Shown piece after piece: positions 46,625-59,108 of a stretch of 64,000 nt of DNA. This DNA comes from Davidsoniella eucalypti. Lineage: Eukaryota; Ascomycota; Sordariomycetes; Microascales; Ceratocystidaceae. The stretch spans positions 1 to 64,000 of the forward strand of contig RMBW01000043.1 of NCBI GenBank assembly GCA_004009845.1, in the 5' to 3' direction. A program made the position numbers and the translations under genes. Positions within the stretch are counted from its first letter, which is position 1. Every line of letters starts with the position of its first letter. The notes below the pieces were generated by a model. That model made no database searches, was not told the origin of the DNA, and saw nothing but the letters and a program-made list of their open reading frames with translations.

Positions 46625-47510
46625 TTCTGGCGGAGGAGAGATGTATAAGTTAGTTTGGCAATGGTTTTAGAGGGACACATAAGATGGCATAATAAATTGA
46701 TGAGAACTTACCGGCTAATATGTGTGTGGATCAAGTAGCAAACAACTGCTTGCCGACTCGCATCTCATGATAGCTTCATATCGAAGATGAAGGAATAGCC
46801 AAAAATCATGAACGATAGATTTGCCGTGGATATGCCGACTACAGCGCAACCCCACGATTGTTTTGATTTCAGCCCCACCAAAGCAGGACCTGCAGTCTAC
46901 AGTAGCGTCTCCCCGCGATTAAGGCCACTAGACTAGAGCCTAAACCCCAGATCGAGAGCCTATAAATTATGGAAATCATGGACTTATGGACCCTGCAAGG
47001 CTTTAAACAGTACGATTATTTGTAGTTATAGCTGTGGAAGCTTTGTGTTTGGCTATACAGGCTTTGTTTTGACTGCTACTATGAAGTCAACCCACGACCA
47101 AAATAAAAAATTACAACTAAAAAACTACAATACAACACCGCACGGCTGAAAGACTTTGCCAGTCATAGTTGAGCTAGCAGAGCCTCCAAAAAAATAGTGT
47201 AGGTGCAGGTTTTTCTTGACTGCCCGCTAGGTCCACAGTCAGTCAAGTCAAGCTTTGTCTCTGCCCTGTTTCGCATTGCGTGTAGCTTTTGTGGCTAGAT
47301 CGGCCTCTCTGATATCCGATTGCACGTTGCTGCTGCTGCTGCTGTTGTTGTTGTCGTTGTCTGTATCTCATTGCTCGCTTGCCGCAGAGCCCGAGACAAG
47401 CAATCCAGACCAAAAGCGAGCCAGTCAAAGCAGACCAGCCAGAGCAAGCCAGAGCCAGGGAGTCTGTGGTGACAGTCTGTAGCGACAGAGCATGTCATGG
47501 TCGCCTGCTC
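46625..47510. promoter_or_regulatory. Divergent promoter region, RSM25 / PPR protein
   Basis: 886 bp between two genes that both serve mitochondrial gene expression. It contains the RSM25 5'-UTR intron (46627-46711) and a TGC/TGT trinucleotide run at about 47327-47357. Shared regulation is an inference. Confidence 0.45.
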
Positions 47511-49424
47511 ATGAAGGCTTCTGCTCGACTCGACGGGCCGACTACGTGCACTGCACTGCGGCTAATTGTCTCCGCAGTCAGCTCGCCCACAAGGGCACCG
47601 ATTCCGCAACCGCAACCTCCGTCATTGCAGCCATGCCTCCACGAAATCCCCGCAACGGTTCCTAGTCCTGGCCGTGCCAACCGTAGGCTCGTCCCGCATC
47701 TGGGACATACATGCCATAAGACTTCCCAATGGCTGTTCTCCACATTCTTCACGCCTTCATCGTCCGTGATGTTGATGCCGTCGTTGTCCCGGTCGCTTTG
47801 GAGCTCTCGTAAGCTCGAGAAACCAGCAGCTGCTTTTGCTACTCCTGCCGAGTCATATGCCGAGGGCACTGCTGCTCGAAAGTCTGCAGCTTCCAACTTG
47901 CATGATGAACCGCCTAAGCAGGTAGCAATCACCATCGACGATCTACTATCTATGATCGATAACACGCCTACCGGCCCCGTCGAGGAATACTTCAACTTCC
48001 ACCAAGACACATATCTCCGGCGATACGCCCCGTCTGACGGACCACGAATTACTGTTTCTGAACGACCTAGCGACTATGACTATCCTTCGTACCAGGACAG
48101 CGTCGCGCGGAATGATCATACCCGCGATATCTACGTTGAACTGCTGTACGCTGTTCGCCAACGGCTTCGCTACAATAGCCGTCACAGTCTCGGCTCTATA
48201 TATCGCATCTACAAAAAGCTGCCCGAGCCGCGAATGCTGCACATATCAGCATCGATGAGGCATCGCTTGCTCCGTATATTTGGCACTCCAGAACGGCGCA
48301 ACTCGCAAGCCATGTTGCGGTTCTTTGCTCTGATCGACGACGTCAAATCCTGTGGCCTATCTCTCTCTAGATATGAATGGAACCACTGCCTCTCTTTTGC
48401 AAAACGGTATGTTCGGAATATCAACGAAAGCTGGCTTACTGCAGCACTGAGGATCTGGCGAGAGATGGAATCAACCTCTGATTTACGCGCCAACGAGGTC
48501 ACCTTCAACATGTTATTTGATTCAGCAACAAAGACGGGAAATTTCGCACTGGCAGAAATGCTGTATCGTGAAATGGAGGCAAGGGGTATTAAGTTCAACC
48601 GCTACCATCATGTCTCGCTCATATATTACTTTGGCTTAAGGCAGGATAGTGATGGGGTGCGAGCGGCTTACAAGGACATGGTAATGTCTAAACAAATGGT
48701 AGACTCCATTGTGTTGAACTGCGTCATCTCGGGGTTCTTGAATTCTGGCGAAGAAGCTGCCGCTGAGTTCACATATGCGCGCATGAAAAGCCGCAGCAAC
48801 CAGACTCCATGTTCACCCCCAGTAGACTATCGAGCTCGCCGTGTCATTACTAAAGTCTTGATGATGTGGACTAAACTGGCTCAGAGACACCCCCCTCTCC
48901 GGGCTACTATGCAAGCCGGCTCTCCGCTGGCTCCAGATACCCGTACATTTCGAATTCTCATACAACACTATGCTGTACGTGTTGGGTCCATGGCTCGAGT
49001 AGCCGGCTTTCTAGATGACATGCAGCAGTTCAAGATACCGATGGACGGCCGAATATTCGTAAGCTTGTTCGAGGCATTTACTCGGCACGGTAACTCTTTC
49101 TCGGATTCAGAGTTCAACCTTGAACGCCTACGTAGTGTATCCGCCGCACTAATGGTGGCACTAGACACCGATGTAAGCGGCGTTTATATCGAGACGTGGA
49201 TGGTAATGTGGGCTTTGCGTGCCTTCATGAAGTGTGGCGAGGAAGCCGATGTTCTCACGGCGTATTCTGATTTTAAAAGGCGTTGGAATCTGAGCGAAAC
49301 CAAAATTCTGCATTTGGAACAATTTACACGAAATGTGATTGAAAGAAGAGATAGATTCTCCCAGCATGGAATAATGCCGCCATATAATTCACAATGGACC
49401 GGTGTATTCGGTAACGGAGGATAG
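47511..49424 (+). CDS. Pentatricopeptide-repeat (PPR) protein, probably mitochondrial
   Basis: Single exon, 637 aa from the first ATG in this frame (47511); the frame is open back to 47379 but without ATG. The N-terminal about 90 residues are Arg/Ser/Pro-rich with few acids, compatible with mitochondrial import. The central and C-terminal parts hold PPR-like helical hairpins: EVTFNMLFDSATKTGNFALA with EMLYREMEARGIKFNRYHHV, DSIVLNCVISGFLNSGEEAA, and TRTFRILIQHYAVRVGSMAR with FLDDMQQFKIPMDGRIF. PPR proteins bind single-stranded RNA and act in mitochondrial RNA processing, stability or translation; the target is unknown. It faces the mitoribosome gene RSM25. Confidence 0.88.
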   Translation: MKASARLDGPTTCTALRLIVSAVSSPTRAPIPQPQPPSLQPCLHEIPATVPSPGRANRRLVPHLGHTCHKTSQWLFSTFFTPSSSVMLMPSLSRSLWSSRKLEKPAAAFATPAESYAEGTAARKSAASNLHDEPPKQVAITIDDLLSMIDNTPTGPVEEYFNFHQDTYLRRYAPSDGPRITVSERPSDYDYPSYQDSVARNDHTRDIYVELLYAVRQRLRYNSRHSLGSIYRIYKKLPEPRMLHISASMRHRLLRIFGTPERRNSQAMLRFFALIDDVKSCGLSLSRYEWNHCLSFAKRYVRNINESWLTAALRIWREMESTSDLRANEVTFNMLFDSATKTGNFALAEMLYREMEARGIKFNRYHHVSLIYYFGLRQDSDGVRAAYKDMVMSKQMVDSIVLNCVISGFLNSGEEAAAEFTYARMKSRSNQTPCSPPVDYRARRVITKVLMMWTKLAQRHPPLRATMQAGSPLAPDTRTFRILIQHYAVRVGSMARVAGFLDDMQQFKIPMDGRIFVSLFEAFTRHGNSFSDSEFNLERLRSVSAALMVALDTDVSGVYIETWMVMWALRAFMKCGEEADVLTAYSDFKRRWNLSETKILHLEQFTRNVIERRDRFSQHGIMPPYNSQWTGVFGNGG

Positions 49425-49697
49425 ATAGAAATAAAAATCATAGGAACGGATAATAAGTATATCCTCATGCCATTACATTAAGATGGATAGAGATAATTTG
49501 GTATATGACTGTGATGAAGGATTGAGGTATCACTTGATCATTGTAACTTTTTTGGAGTATGGCATTCGAATGATATATGAAGATACGGGATCTATATTAT
49601 AGTATAGGCTGTGTAGTGATGCTTCTATTTCTTGCTACCTCAGCGTTTAGCATACTTGCTTTAACATTCTGGCTATACAACCAAGCAATCAAATAAC

Positions 49698-50145
49698 TTA
49701 TTTGGACTTGTTGGTCTGGTAGACTGTGAAGAGAGACATGATATTAGTATTTGATTGTCATAAATGGGTTCACATCGATAGACGTCAGCTATGCCGAGAA
49801 TTCCGGTTTCCATCCGTCCGGATAGCCTTAGATGACGGCAGCTGGCTGACACGATTGGACTGATTGCCCGCCAGACTCATTCTATGCGGAACGAAAGCGG
49901 AAGACATATATGATATGCGTATAGTAAAGGCCTGGTCACGTACCGGCAATGAGGAAAGGCGCGCCGAAGCCGGCGGCGGCGTACAGGACGAAGCTGGGGC
50001 CGAACCACTTCGACTGGGTGTTGAAGGGCAGGTTGGAACGGGGACCGCTGGGGTAGTGGTAAGGCGAGCTCATCTGGACGCGCGAAGTCGAGAAGGCGCG
50101 TCTGGCGACCTGGCCAAAAACCTGAGAACGGGCAGCAGCGGACAT
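49698..50145 (-). CDS. COX8: Cytochrome c oxidase subunit 8 (COX7C homologue)
   Basis: Two minus-strand exons: 50145-49944 and 49723-49698, 75 aa, with a 220-nt intron (GTACGT...TTCACAG). The last exon is 26 nt (VYQTNKSK and TAA). MSAAARSQVFGQVARRAFST is a mitochondrial presequence. The mature part has the hallmark PYHYPSGPRSNLPFNTQSKW followed by one membrane helix (FVLYAAAGFGAPFLIAG). It is a structural subunit of complex IV in the inner membrane. I chose the ATG at 50145 because an upstream extension of the frame adds only non-targeting sequence. Confidence 0.93.
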
Positions 50146-50911
50146 GTCGAAGATTTTGAACGAGGTATCGAAATCTACCGATGGCGATAAAATAATGCCC
50201 GAGTTAGTGAGGTGCAACTTGGAGGCCAATGCAGGCCAATTAGGACGGGATATTGCGTCTGAAACTAAGCGAAAGAAATATATTCGTTTTAGAGGAGAGA
50301 TGTACCTATTTGGGAGGGGAGAGGGTCAATAATTTGGGAAGAATGATGTCGTGATCAAATACAAAGCTTCACTTTCCATCGCACTTTAATGTCAGATCAT
50401 AGGCGGCTTCTCGAATTGATGTGCCCGCTTTAAAAATGCATGGCAGCCAATCAACGGCTCTCAATTAATGGCTGTTGCTTATGTAAAGATGATGCTTATG
50501 TAACAACTGTACAGTGGGTATATTGTCCAAAACTGGCGATTGGCGGGCGGGCTAACTTCACCGCGCAACTGCAGAAAAAAAAAAGTTCAAAAAAGTCGGA
50601 TTATTTACAAAGTCTAAAATCTACACCAACCATCTTTTTTAACGCCCTTATTAGCGGTTCACTATCCAGGCTTGTTTTACTGCCTTTGTTGCTGTATCTA
50701 TCGAAATAAACCACAAACTCGGAGATTACTTTCGATATTTCAATAATATTGCCCTAATATCAGGATATTGGCCGCCTCACTTGTCCCGCCATCGCTGGTC
50801 CCAACCAAGCTATCTGGAAACGCTGCATTACAACAGGCGTCCATAGCTTATTGCCTTATAGCCCTCCTCTATCGACTCTACAACTAGCGGGATCGCTTCT
50901 CACCGCCCATC
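50146..50911. promoter_or_regulatory. Divergent promoter region, COX8 / MTR4
   Basis: 766 bp between divergent starts, no gene. The frame at 50440-50709 is not supported. Regulatory role from position only. Confidence 0.4.
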
Positions 50912-53900
50912 ATGGATGACTTGTTCGATGTTTTCGAGCAGGTGCCCGGCAACGACGTCAGTTCCGATGAAGATGACATCTCCGAGTCGGCCTTTAAGCC
51001 CGCCGCTTCTCTCGACCCTTCTCCCAAGTCCTCGATATCCCACAAGCGCAAGGCTATAGCCCGCGATAGCGAGTCCTCAGATAACGAAGCGCATAATTCC
51101 AGCCATTCACGAGACTCCAGCGCCGAGTCATCTGACAGTAGTGCCGATGGAGGTTCTCTGACTAGCAAAAGCGCAAAGCTCAGCCTAAACAGCCAGAAGA
51201 CGGACCGGAAACACAGCGATAAGCGCCGCAAGAAGCAGGACGAGGCCGACACTGTGTTGACTGACACCTTCGAAACTGCTGCCGAGCGTCAAGTTGACGC
51301 CGATCCAGATGCGACTGGAGGCGCTGCCAGCGGCAATGCTTCTGGTGGCAATGGCGACACAGAAACGGACGAGAACGGCCCTATCAAGCTCTCACACAAC
51401 ATTGCGCATCAAGTGGCTTTGCCGCCGGATCTCGAATATGAGTACATTCCCATGTCACAACATAAGCCCCCAGCAGAGCCTGCACGCACATATCCCTTCA
51501 AGCTGGATCCCTTCCAGGCCTATTCGGTAGCGTCCATCGAGCGTGATGAGAGTGTTCTTGTCGCTGCGCATACCTCTGCTGGAAAGACTGTGGTGGCCGA
51601 ATATGCTATTGCTCAGTGCTTAAAGCGCAACCAGCGTGTGATCTACACCTCACCCATCAAGGCGCTGAGTAACCAGAAGTACAGAGATTTCAAGGAACTC
51701 TTCGGTGACGTTGGTCTGATTACAGGTGATGTCACCACCGACCCTACGGCATCCTGCTTGGTCATGACAACTGAGATTCTTCGGAGCATGCTGTACCGTG
51801 GCTCAGAGATTATGCGTGAGGTCGCCTGGGTCATCTTCGACGAGGTTCATTATCTGAGAGAGAAGACTCGTGGTGTCGTCTGGGAAGAGACAATCATTCT
51901 GCTTCCTGATAAGGTGCGCTATGTCTTCTTGTCTGCCACTATTCCGAACGCTTTCCAGTTCGCCGAATGGATTGCAAAAATCCATCATCAAGCATGTCAC
52001 GTTGTCTACACAGATTTCCGTCCTACGCCACTGAGAAACTACTTCTATCCTGCTGGTAGTGACTGTATGCTACTGGTGGTAGACGAGAAGAAGAATTTCA
52101 AAGAGGCCAACTTCAGCAAAGCCCTCGAGCTCATCGACGAAAGAAAGAAGTCTCTCGAAGGTGGTCCGCAAAGTGCCGGCGGCAAGAAGAAGGGCCGTGC
52201 CGGCAACCAATCTGATAATGGAAATGACGTCCAAAAGATCGTCAAGATGATCATCCAGAAGAAATTCGACCCTGCCATCATCTTCTCTTTCAGCAAGCGC
52301 GAGTGTGAAGCTCTTGCTATGCAGATCTCCAAGTACAGCTTCAACGATGATAGTGAGCGCGACAAAGTGCGCCTCGTGTTCCGCAACGCCATTGAGACTC
52401 TTCCCAAAGCTGACCGCGAACTTCCTGGTATCAAGAGCATCCTCCCTCTTCTGGAGCGTGGTATTGGTGTCCATCACTCCGGATTGTTCCCAATCCTTCG
52501 TGAAGTCATTGAGATTCTGTTCCAGGAGTCCCTCATCAAGGTGCTCTTCGCTACCGAGACGTTCGCTATTGGTTTGAACATGCCTGCCAAGACTGTTGTT
52601 TTCACATCCATCATGAAGTTTGACGGTACCGGACGCAGACCACTTTCTGCTTCTGAGTACGTCCAGATGAGTGGCCGTGCCGGTCGTCGTGGCCTGGATT
52701 TGCGTGGTATCGTCATTACACTATTCGATGACTCCATGGACCCTGATGTTGCCCGCCAGGTTGTTGTTGGTGAGCACGATCGTCTGGTATCTGCCTTCTA
52801 CCTCGGCTACAGCATGATACTCAACCTCTTGCGCATTGAGTCGGTTTCACCTGAGTTCATGCTGAAGAACTGTTTTTACCAGTTCCAAAACACGGCATCT
52901 CTGCCAGCTTTGGAGAAGGATATGATGGAATTCCAGCACGGGCGTGACAGCCTCGTCATTCCAGATGAAGCCGCTATCAAGGAATACTACACTATCCGCC
53001 AACAGATCAATGTCTACCGCCGCGACATGCTTGCTGTCATGCAGCTGCCCGAGATCTGCAAGGGCCATCTGACTCCAGGCCGCCTTGTCCGCATCTTCGA
53101 CCCTTCATCCGCTGATCCTTCTACTCTACATGATGGCAACGACTACGGCTGGGGTGTCATTGTGAACCTTGTCGAGCGCCGTGCTCCCAAAATGGGTGAG
53201 CCGGACTATCCTCCTCAGGAAGCTTACCTGGTAGACGTAGTGTTGCCAGTCGATGCCGAGAGCCCCGAGCCTTCTGCTACGAACCCCGGTCTGCCGTTCC
53301 CCAAGGAATTGCGGCCTCAGAAAAACGGCGGCAAGATGCGCTTGGAGCGTGTGTCGTGCTTGCTAACCTGTGTCAAGGCTCTAAGTCAGATAAAGCTGAA
53401 GCCCAAGGCTCTAGATGCTCTTCCTACAACCGGACCCATCAACTCTCATCGCAAGGAGATTATGCGCCGGTTCCCTGACGGCATCCCAGTGCTCGATCCT
53501 ATCGCTCACATGGAGATTCGCGATGACTCATTCAAAAAGCTTTTGCGCAAGACTGAAGTACTGGAGGCTCGCCTAACCGCCAACCCACTGCATTCGTCAC
53601 CGCGTCTTGAAGCCGCTTGGGAGAAATACGCCGCCAAGGTACGTCTTGGTGAGCGTATCAAGGAGCAAAAGAAGGCCATCGTGCAAGCGAACACTATCAG
53701 CCAGCTAGACGAGCTTAAAGCCCGTATGCGTGTTCTACGCCGTCTTGATTTCGTCAATGAGAATGAAGTCGTCCAGTTAAAAGGCCGTGTCGCCTGTGAA
53801 ATCTCATCAACTGAAGGCCACGAGCTGCTACTTGCTGAATTATTGTTTGATCGTTTCTTCAACGAGCTGACGCCTGAGCTATGTGCTTCTGTCTTGTCCA

Positions 53901-54351
53901 TCTTCGTCTTCGATGAGAAGGTGACTGCGGATCCCCTCAAGGAACCGCTTGATAAGCCTTATCGCGAGGCTGTGATTAAGGCTCGCCATATTGCCAAGGT
54001 ATCGCAGGAGAGTAAGCTCGATATAGATGTGGAGCAGTACGTTGGCAAGCTGAAATGGCAACTCATGGACACTGTATACGCATGGTGTCAAGGCCGCCCC
54101 TTTATCGATATCTGGTGAGTTTCCATCGGCACCTCAACAACTACGCTCAATATACTAATATAACCTATAGCAAAATGACCGATGCCTACGAAGGTTCCCT
54201 GATCCGTCACTTCCGTCGTCTCGAAGAACTTCTTCGTCAAATGGCCGAAGCTAGTCGTGTCATGGGCAGTGACGACCTAACTCAGAAATTCGAAGAGTCA
54301 CTAAATAAGCTCAAGCGGGACATTGTGGCTGCGCAGAGTTTGTATCTGTAG
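50912..54351 (+). CDS. MTR4: MTR4, Ski2-like RNA helicase of the nuclear exosome
   Basis: Two exons, 50912-54114 and 54171-54351, 1127 aa; the join TG|C gives FIDICKMTDAYEGSLIRHFR. The N-terminus is acidic/Ser-rich (about 1-160). The helicase core has Walker A AHTSAGKTVVAEYAIA, DEVHYLREKTRG (DEVH box), SATIPNAFQFAEW, GVHHSGLFPILREVIE and QMSGRAGRRGLD. An arch/KOW insertion (GRLVRIFDPSS, then YGWGVIVNLVERR) and the C-terminal DSHCT domain, ending KRDIVAAQSLYL, identify MTR4 rather than SKI2. It is the 3'-to-5' helicase of TRAMP, feeding nuclear RNA such as rRNA precursors to the exosome. Confidence 0.97.
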
Positions 54352-55120
54352 ATCTAAGCTGTGATGCTATGTAGTCTTATATACTCTTAGAGGTATGTAT
54401 CTCTGTGTGTCTCTATAATGACTTTGTACGGAGGGTTGTTTCTTTTTCTTTCTTTTTCTCTTTTTCTTTTCTGCATTGGTCGTAGTACACGTTATAGTAG
54501 TGGCTATTACTATTTGTTCATCACATAAAGAGACAGCTACTTTTTTTAGTAGCGTACATCTTTTGCCATGGCAAAAATTTGGGCATCATGTTCTAGGGAG
54601 TCTGTTAGGGTTGTTGTTGTCATCTTATTTATCTTGTTATGTCTATATTGTGTAAAGAAAGAAGGAAGGTGGAAAGATATCCCTGGGGAATGAGGTCTTT
54701 CCTTCTAGATAGATACATTACCAAAAGTTTCATAGAATAATTCTAAATACTAGTAAAAAATACCACCACTTAAATTGTACAGCAGAATTTAGTTCCCAAA
54801 CTTGTGTAAGACGTCATCGTTAGATATATGGTTGCACAATATAAATATGATATGAATGATACGACCTATCGACTTCCGTTATCGGTACTGTGAAACCCGG
54901 ATATCTACCTAGTCTTTGTCTAGTCTACTTCATATATGTGCAGCGTCTCTATAATGTGGCAGCACAGATACTCTACCACACGAAGGCCTCTATCCCGCCA
55001 GGCTACAATGTACGGCTAATACAGTAGCACATACTAGGCCATTGTTAGGACATCGCACGTTGTCTGACGCCGCATCGCTATCAAAGCCATACTCGTCGTA
55101 TACAATAGCGGCATGGTGAT
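54352..55120. terminator. Convergent 3' region, MTR4 / DSC3
   Basis: 769 bp, T-rich just after MTR4 (54440-54470), no gene. Confidence 0.4.
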
Positions 55121-56107
55121 CTAGTACATGCCGCCTTCTCCGCCCAAAGCGCGCATGATTCCCACGCTCAAGGCGAGTACAACGCCGACCCATACCGAGT
55201 AATGTCTGCGTTTACTCCATAGTCCATCTTCGCGCAAGGCCCAGGCAAGACACCCCAGCGGCCAAAAGAAACCAAGTACGAGTCCTTTGAGGAGCGCATC
55301 TACAGAGTCTTCGACGCTCGGGTCCTCGTTGAATGGCCCCTCAGCGCCATCTGAACCATCTGCTCCGCGAGCTGGCGCAACAGCACCACTTGCGTTACTA
55401 TCGATCCAAGCATCCTCCATGCGCCGTAGAGAGTCTGGCGAGGGCATGGCATCACGGGTGAATCGGGCTTCTTGGATGGATTGAAACTGGAGACGGAGTT
55501 GGTTGACTTCTGCGGGAGCTAGGCCGGCGTCGAGAAGACGATCGAAGCCGCGCGGTGTTTGCGCCCTAGGAGAGGCAGTGCGGCGAGCTGCAGATTCCGG
55601 GCTGTCGGTGTCGCTTAGGGACGGATCGGAGTCTGGATTATCGCTTGATGTATCAGCAGCCGAAGCTGCGAGCGAATCTTCAGCCTTCAAGGCCGAATCA
55701 GATAATAAGGCGCCGAGTGAAACCAGCACATACACCCGCTGCTGAGAAACCGGCCGTTTGCCCTTGCCTCGTCCCCGCGATTCATCCTCTGGATCTGGTG
55801 TTGTCGACGATATGGGCGGTGGTGGTGGTGGCTTTATAACGAGGGACAACGGCGCAGCATCTGCCAGCATGGCACCCTGATATATCAAGCGCAGCGCTTT
55901 CTTGGCATCTTGTTCAGGCAGTTGAACTCGGATCTGACGCTTAAGAGCTGCTACGCGTACGGTACGTGGATTGGGAATATCGAGATCGATGTCTGGCGCT
56001 GTGTTCGAGAAGCGGATTGTCAGGTGCAATGGTTGTGGTGGGCGTCGATTTGGAGTATCGCTGCGGGATGGCGGCGCAAGGTGGCCGGGGTCTTGGATGG
56101 CAGCCAT
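55121..56107 (-). CDS. dsc3: DSC E3 ubiquitin ligase complex subunit 3 (ubiquitin-like/DUF2407)
   Basis: Single minus-strand exon, 328 aa from the ATG at 56107 (the frame extends slightly upstream but only from a GTG). It has an N-terminal ubiquitin-like domain (PLHLTIRFSNTAPDIDLDIP to KKALRLIYQGAMLADAAPL), a Pro/Ser/Asp-rich linker, then the DUF2407 block GFDRLLDAGLAPAEVNQLRL and MPSPDSLRRMEDAWIDSNAS. Two membrane segments follow near the end (LLKGLVLGFFWPLGCLAWAL, YSVWVGVVLALSVGIMRAL). In other fungi the Golgi Dsc complex ubiquitinates SREBP precursors and membrane proteins, linking to hypoxia and sterol response. Divergent from the GT2-like gene. Confidence 0.93.
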   Translation of the reverse strand: MAAIQDPGHLAPPSRSDTPNRRPPQPLHLTIRFSNTAPDIDLDIPNPRTVRVAALKRQIRVQLPEQDAKKALRLIYQGAMLADAAPLSLVIKPPPPPPISSTTPDPEDESRGRGKGKRPVSQQRVYVLVSLGALLSDSALKAEDSLAASAADTSSDNPDSDPSLSDTDSPESAARRTASPRAQTPRGFDRLLDAGLAPAEVNQLRLQFQSIQEARFTRDAMPSPDSLRRMEDAWIDSNASGAVAPARGADGSDGAEGPFNEDPSVEDSVDALLKGLVLGFFWPLGCLAWALREDGLWSKRRHYSVWVGVVLALSVGIMRALGGEGGMY

Positions 56108-56937
56108 GATATAGAGGGCAAGGTGCACTAGGAGAGGCCCAGTATATAGGGTGAAGTATAATGAATACTGTCTATGACATATATGGTGGTAGAGATATGA
56201 AAGCGTAGGATACGTTGTGATGATGTTCGCATTGATGGCAGGTGGGTTGTCTAAGTGTGGCGTTTATTTTGCCACGATTATCTTTCAGCCACACAGCTAA
56301 AGTCCAGATAGTATGTATAGATTTTAGCAGCTTCAGAATATAACAACAGGTTATCGATTGATATCGCTCTCATGGTATCTTGACTCTATTTTCTCATGGT
56401 GATCCAGAAAGATCCCCTTCAAACACGTATCCAAGCTTAGCCCACACTACAACTATAAACGCTGCCCCAAATCAAGACTAGCTCCCCTTTAATTGGCGTT
56501 CACCGAGCTACCAAGAGTGTTGCGGGGGTCGCTATAGCGTCAAAGCTTCCGCTATGCCTATCAATCTGCTACAAACCCACTAGAAATACTACGGCATCCA
56601 CTACAGTCGGTGCTACAGGCTTCAGCACCAGCGAACAGCAAGCCATATTTATATTTGTTTAGTCTTCCAACTTTGCACCTGCATATTTTTCTAGCTGTTG
56701 TCCAACAACGCCATGTGAGACGAGACGTCTGCTATAGCACTATCGAGACCATGATACTTCCATTCATCAGCTACAATTAGCTTCAGATCAGGCTTTATAT
56801 ATACTCTACATCGATATCGACACAAGTACATACATATGCTGTAGCCCCTCTCTTTTGTTCCTCTAGCATCCCATCCGCATTACATCATATCACATCTATA
56901 CACAACACCAAAATCTCGACTACTCCGAGCCGCCACC
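56108..56937. promoter_or_regulatory. Divergent promoter region, DSC3 / GT2-like
   Basis: 830 bp, no gene. A CT/CA-rich leader lies at 56851-56930 directly before a good start context (CCGCCACCATGG). Confidence 0.4.
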
Positions 56938-59108
56938 ATGGCCGGCCTTTTCTTCTCCACAACCGACGACCTCGGCAAGAAGAACGATGACCTCCCTCGT
57001 CGCACAAGTGCCAGCGCCGGCTCTTCCACTACATGGGCCGCTGCCGGTTCACGAGGTCCTCAAAAGCGTTCTATGCGGCGAATGGCCATCCTCGCCTTTG
57101 GTGCCTTTGTGGTCTTTGCTGCCTTCAAAGCCATCACTACTAGTCCACACCCGGCCGATAGCCCGTATGGACAATCTGCCAAGGGCCACTACATCCAAAG
57201 CCCACGATCAGAGGGCCTCTGGAATCACCGCAGCTCGCAGCTTGATGGAGATACGCCATCGAGGTCGTATATTCCGGCGCCAGGCTCTCTCGTGAAGTCT
57301 AGCTCAGATAAACTATCTGCGCAGGAAGATGCACACTTGGCAAACGTGTCGCCAAGTCAAGAATCCTACGATGGACCATTCCGCTTTACGAACTTGGCAC
57401 AGACCATTCTCGGCATAAGCAAGACGAGAGGTTCCTCTCCAAATAACAAGAATGTCCTATTCGCAGCTGGCAGTCACCACAGCGCTGCAAAGCTCATCCC
57501 TCTTGCGTGTAAGATGGGCGATGAGCTCAAGAGCTACGTCCACTTCGCGCTAGTCAGCAAAGACGACTTGCATCTAGACATTCTGCGTCAAATCAATGGC
57601 GCCGATGAAGGTTGCAAAGTCATCTTCCACGATGCCCGGCCAGATTTTGCCGTGATATCGACGACGCAGCGTATGCAAATGGCAGCTTCGAGAGCTTTGC
57701 GTATGTCAATATTTCAGAATACCATTCGTCTATATCTGCACATGTACTAACTATCGTCATAGATCACATAAACAACTATATGCACCCGCAGATCGTAATT
57801 GTTGATACCTCTTCTGCTGAGGAGGGCTTCTTTCTAAATGGCTTCCGTAGTTATGCCCGAGAAAAAGATATTCAGATCATCGAGCTCCCCGAGGACTCGG
57901 AGCAGACAATGGATTTCCTCGTTAAGCTTGACAGTGAAGCTTTGTCAAAATGGAGCCGCGCTAGTGTTGATATCGTCATTCAAGCTCCCCCTAAAGGTGC
58001 AGGTTGCTTGATTCGTCTGCTGCAATCTCTTTCTCGTGCTGACTTTTCCGGTATACCTTTACCCCATCTCACCATCGAACTCCCGCAGAGCATCGACGGT
58101 GCAGTCAGCGAATACCTCGAGGACTTCCAGTGGCCTCCGGCCAAAATCTCAGGTCCCACGAGACCTCAGATGCTAACTATCCGACGTCGCATTACTCGCC
58201 GCCATACAACCCCTGTCGAGGGCGCTAGACGGTTCATGGAGCTGTTCTGGCCGGCGAACACCAAGTTGTCTCATGTGCTTTTGCTTTCGCCCAATACTGA
58301 AGTGTCGCGCTATTTCTTCCATCACGTGCATTTTTCTATGCTGTACTACCACTACTCACATGAAGCTGTCGCACAGTCCTGGGATGCGAGATTACTTGGC
58401 ATCAGCATGGACTACCCAGTGACTTTCCTCAACGGTACAAGCGGCTTTGAGCATCCGCAGAACCTGATTCGCGGTCGTAACGGTGATCGTGTCGAAGAGT
58501 CGTTTCTATGGCAAGCACCGAACAGCAATGCCGTGCTTATCTTCGGTGACAAATGGGCTGAGGCTCATCAACTTGTATCCGAAATGGTGAATCCCCCCCA
58601 CAGCATCAAGAACGCGGATAAGCAAGACGATACCGCGCTACCTAACCATATCGACAAGTCTTTGCCTTCATGGGTAGAGTACTTTTTGATTTTATCACGG
58701 GCTCGTGGATATGTCACTGTTTACCCTAGCTTCAACACTGCCAGTACCGTAGCAACCATACACAGCGAACTTCTTCAAACTCCCGAAGAGCATATTGACG
58801 AAGTGACCGATATTGGCGTTGAACAATCCATCCGCCACCGTGGAAGTAGCGACGTCGTACGTCTCAACAAGGGCTCTCTAGTAACCAGTCTGGATACAAT
58901 GTATGACGGCACGCTACCATCACTCAGCGATGTTGCCATTCTAGACTGGGAGGGAAACCAAGTTAGAATATCAGAGCTTAATTCGCAAGCACGGGACTTC
59001 TTGAAAGAGTTCCGGACTGAACACGGAGGTTGCGAGCCTCTAGAGCCTTTGGTTGGACGTCGTCTAGCTTCCGTAGCTGATATGTTCTGTCGGCCTTTGT
59101 TAGCATGA
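56938..59108 (+). CDS. 'Glycosyltransferase 2'-like conserved membrane protein of Pezizomycotina
   Basis: Two exons, 56938-57700 and 57763-59108, 702 aa (TTG C|AT CAC gives RALHHINNYM). A short cytosolic N-terminus with a basic patch (QKRSMRRM) precedes one membrane segment (AILAFGAFVVFAAFKAI), i.e. type II topology. The lumenal part resembles proteins annotated 'glycosyltransferase 2' in Aspergillus and relatives: VDIVIQAPPKGAGCLIRLLQ, LPHLTIELPQSIDGAVSEYL, HVLLLSPNTEVSRYFFHHVH, FLWQAPNSNAVLIFGDKWAE and PSWVEYFLILSRARGYVTVYP. No metal-binding DxD is obvious, so enzymatic activity is unproved. Confidence 0.85.

Noticed and set aside
47379..47510. Upstream extension of the PPR gene by 44 codons
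   Set aside because: Starts at TTG; the first in-frame ATG is 47511 and begins a suitable targeting sequence.
56108..56128. Upstream start for DSC3
   Set aside because: It would use GTG; the ATG at 56107 is a normal start directly before the ubiquitin-like domain.
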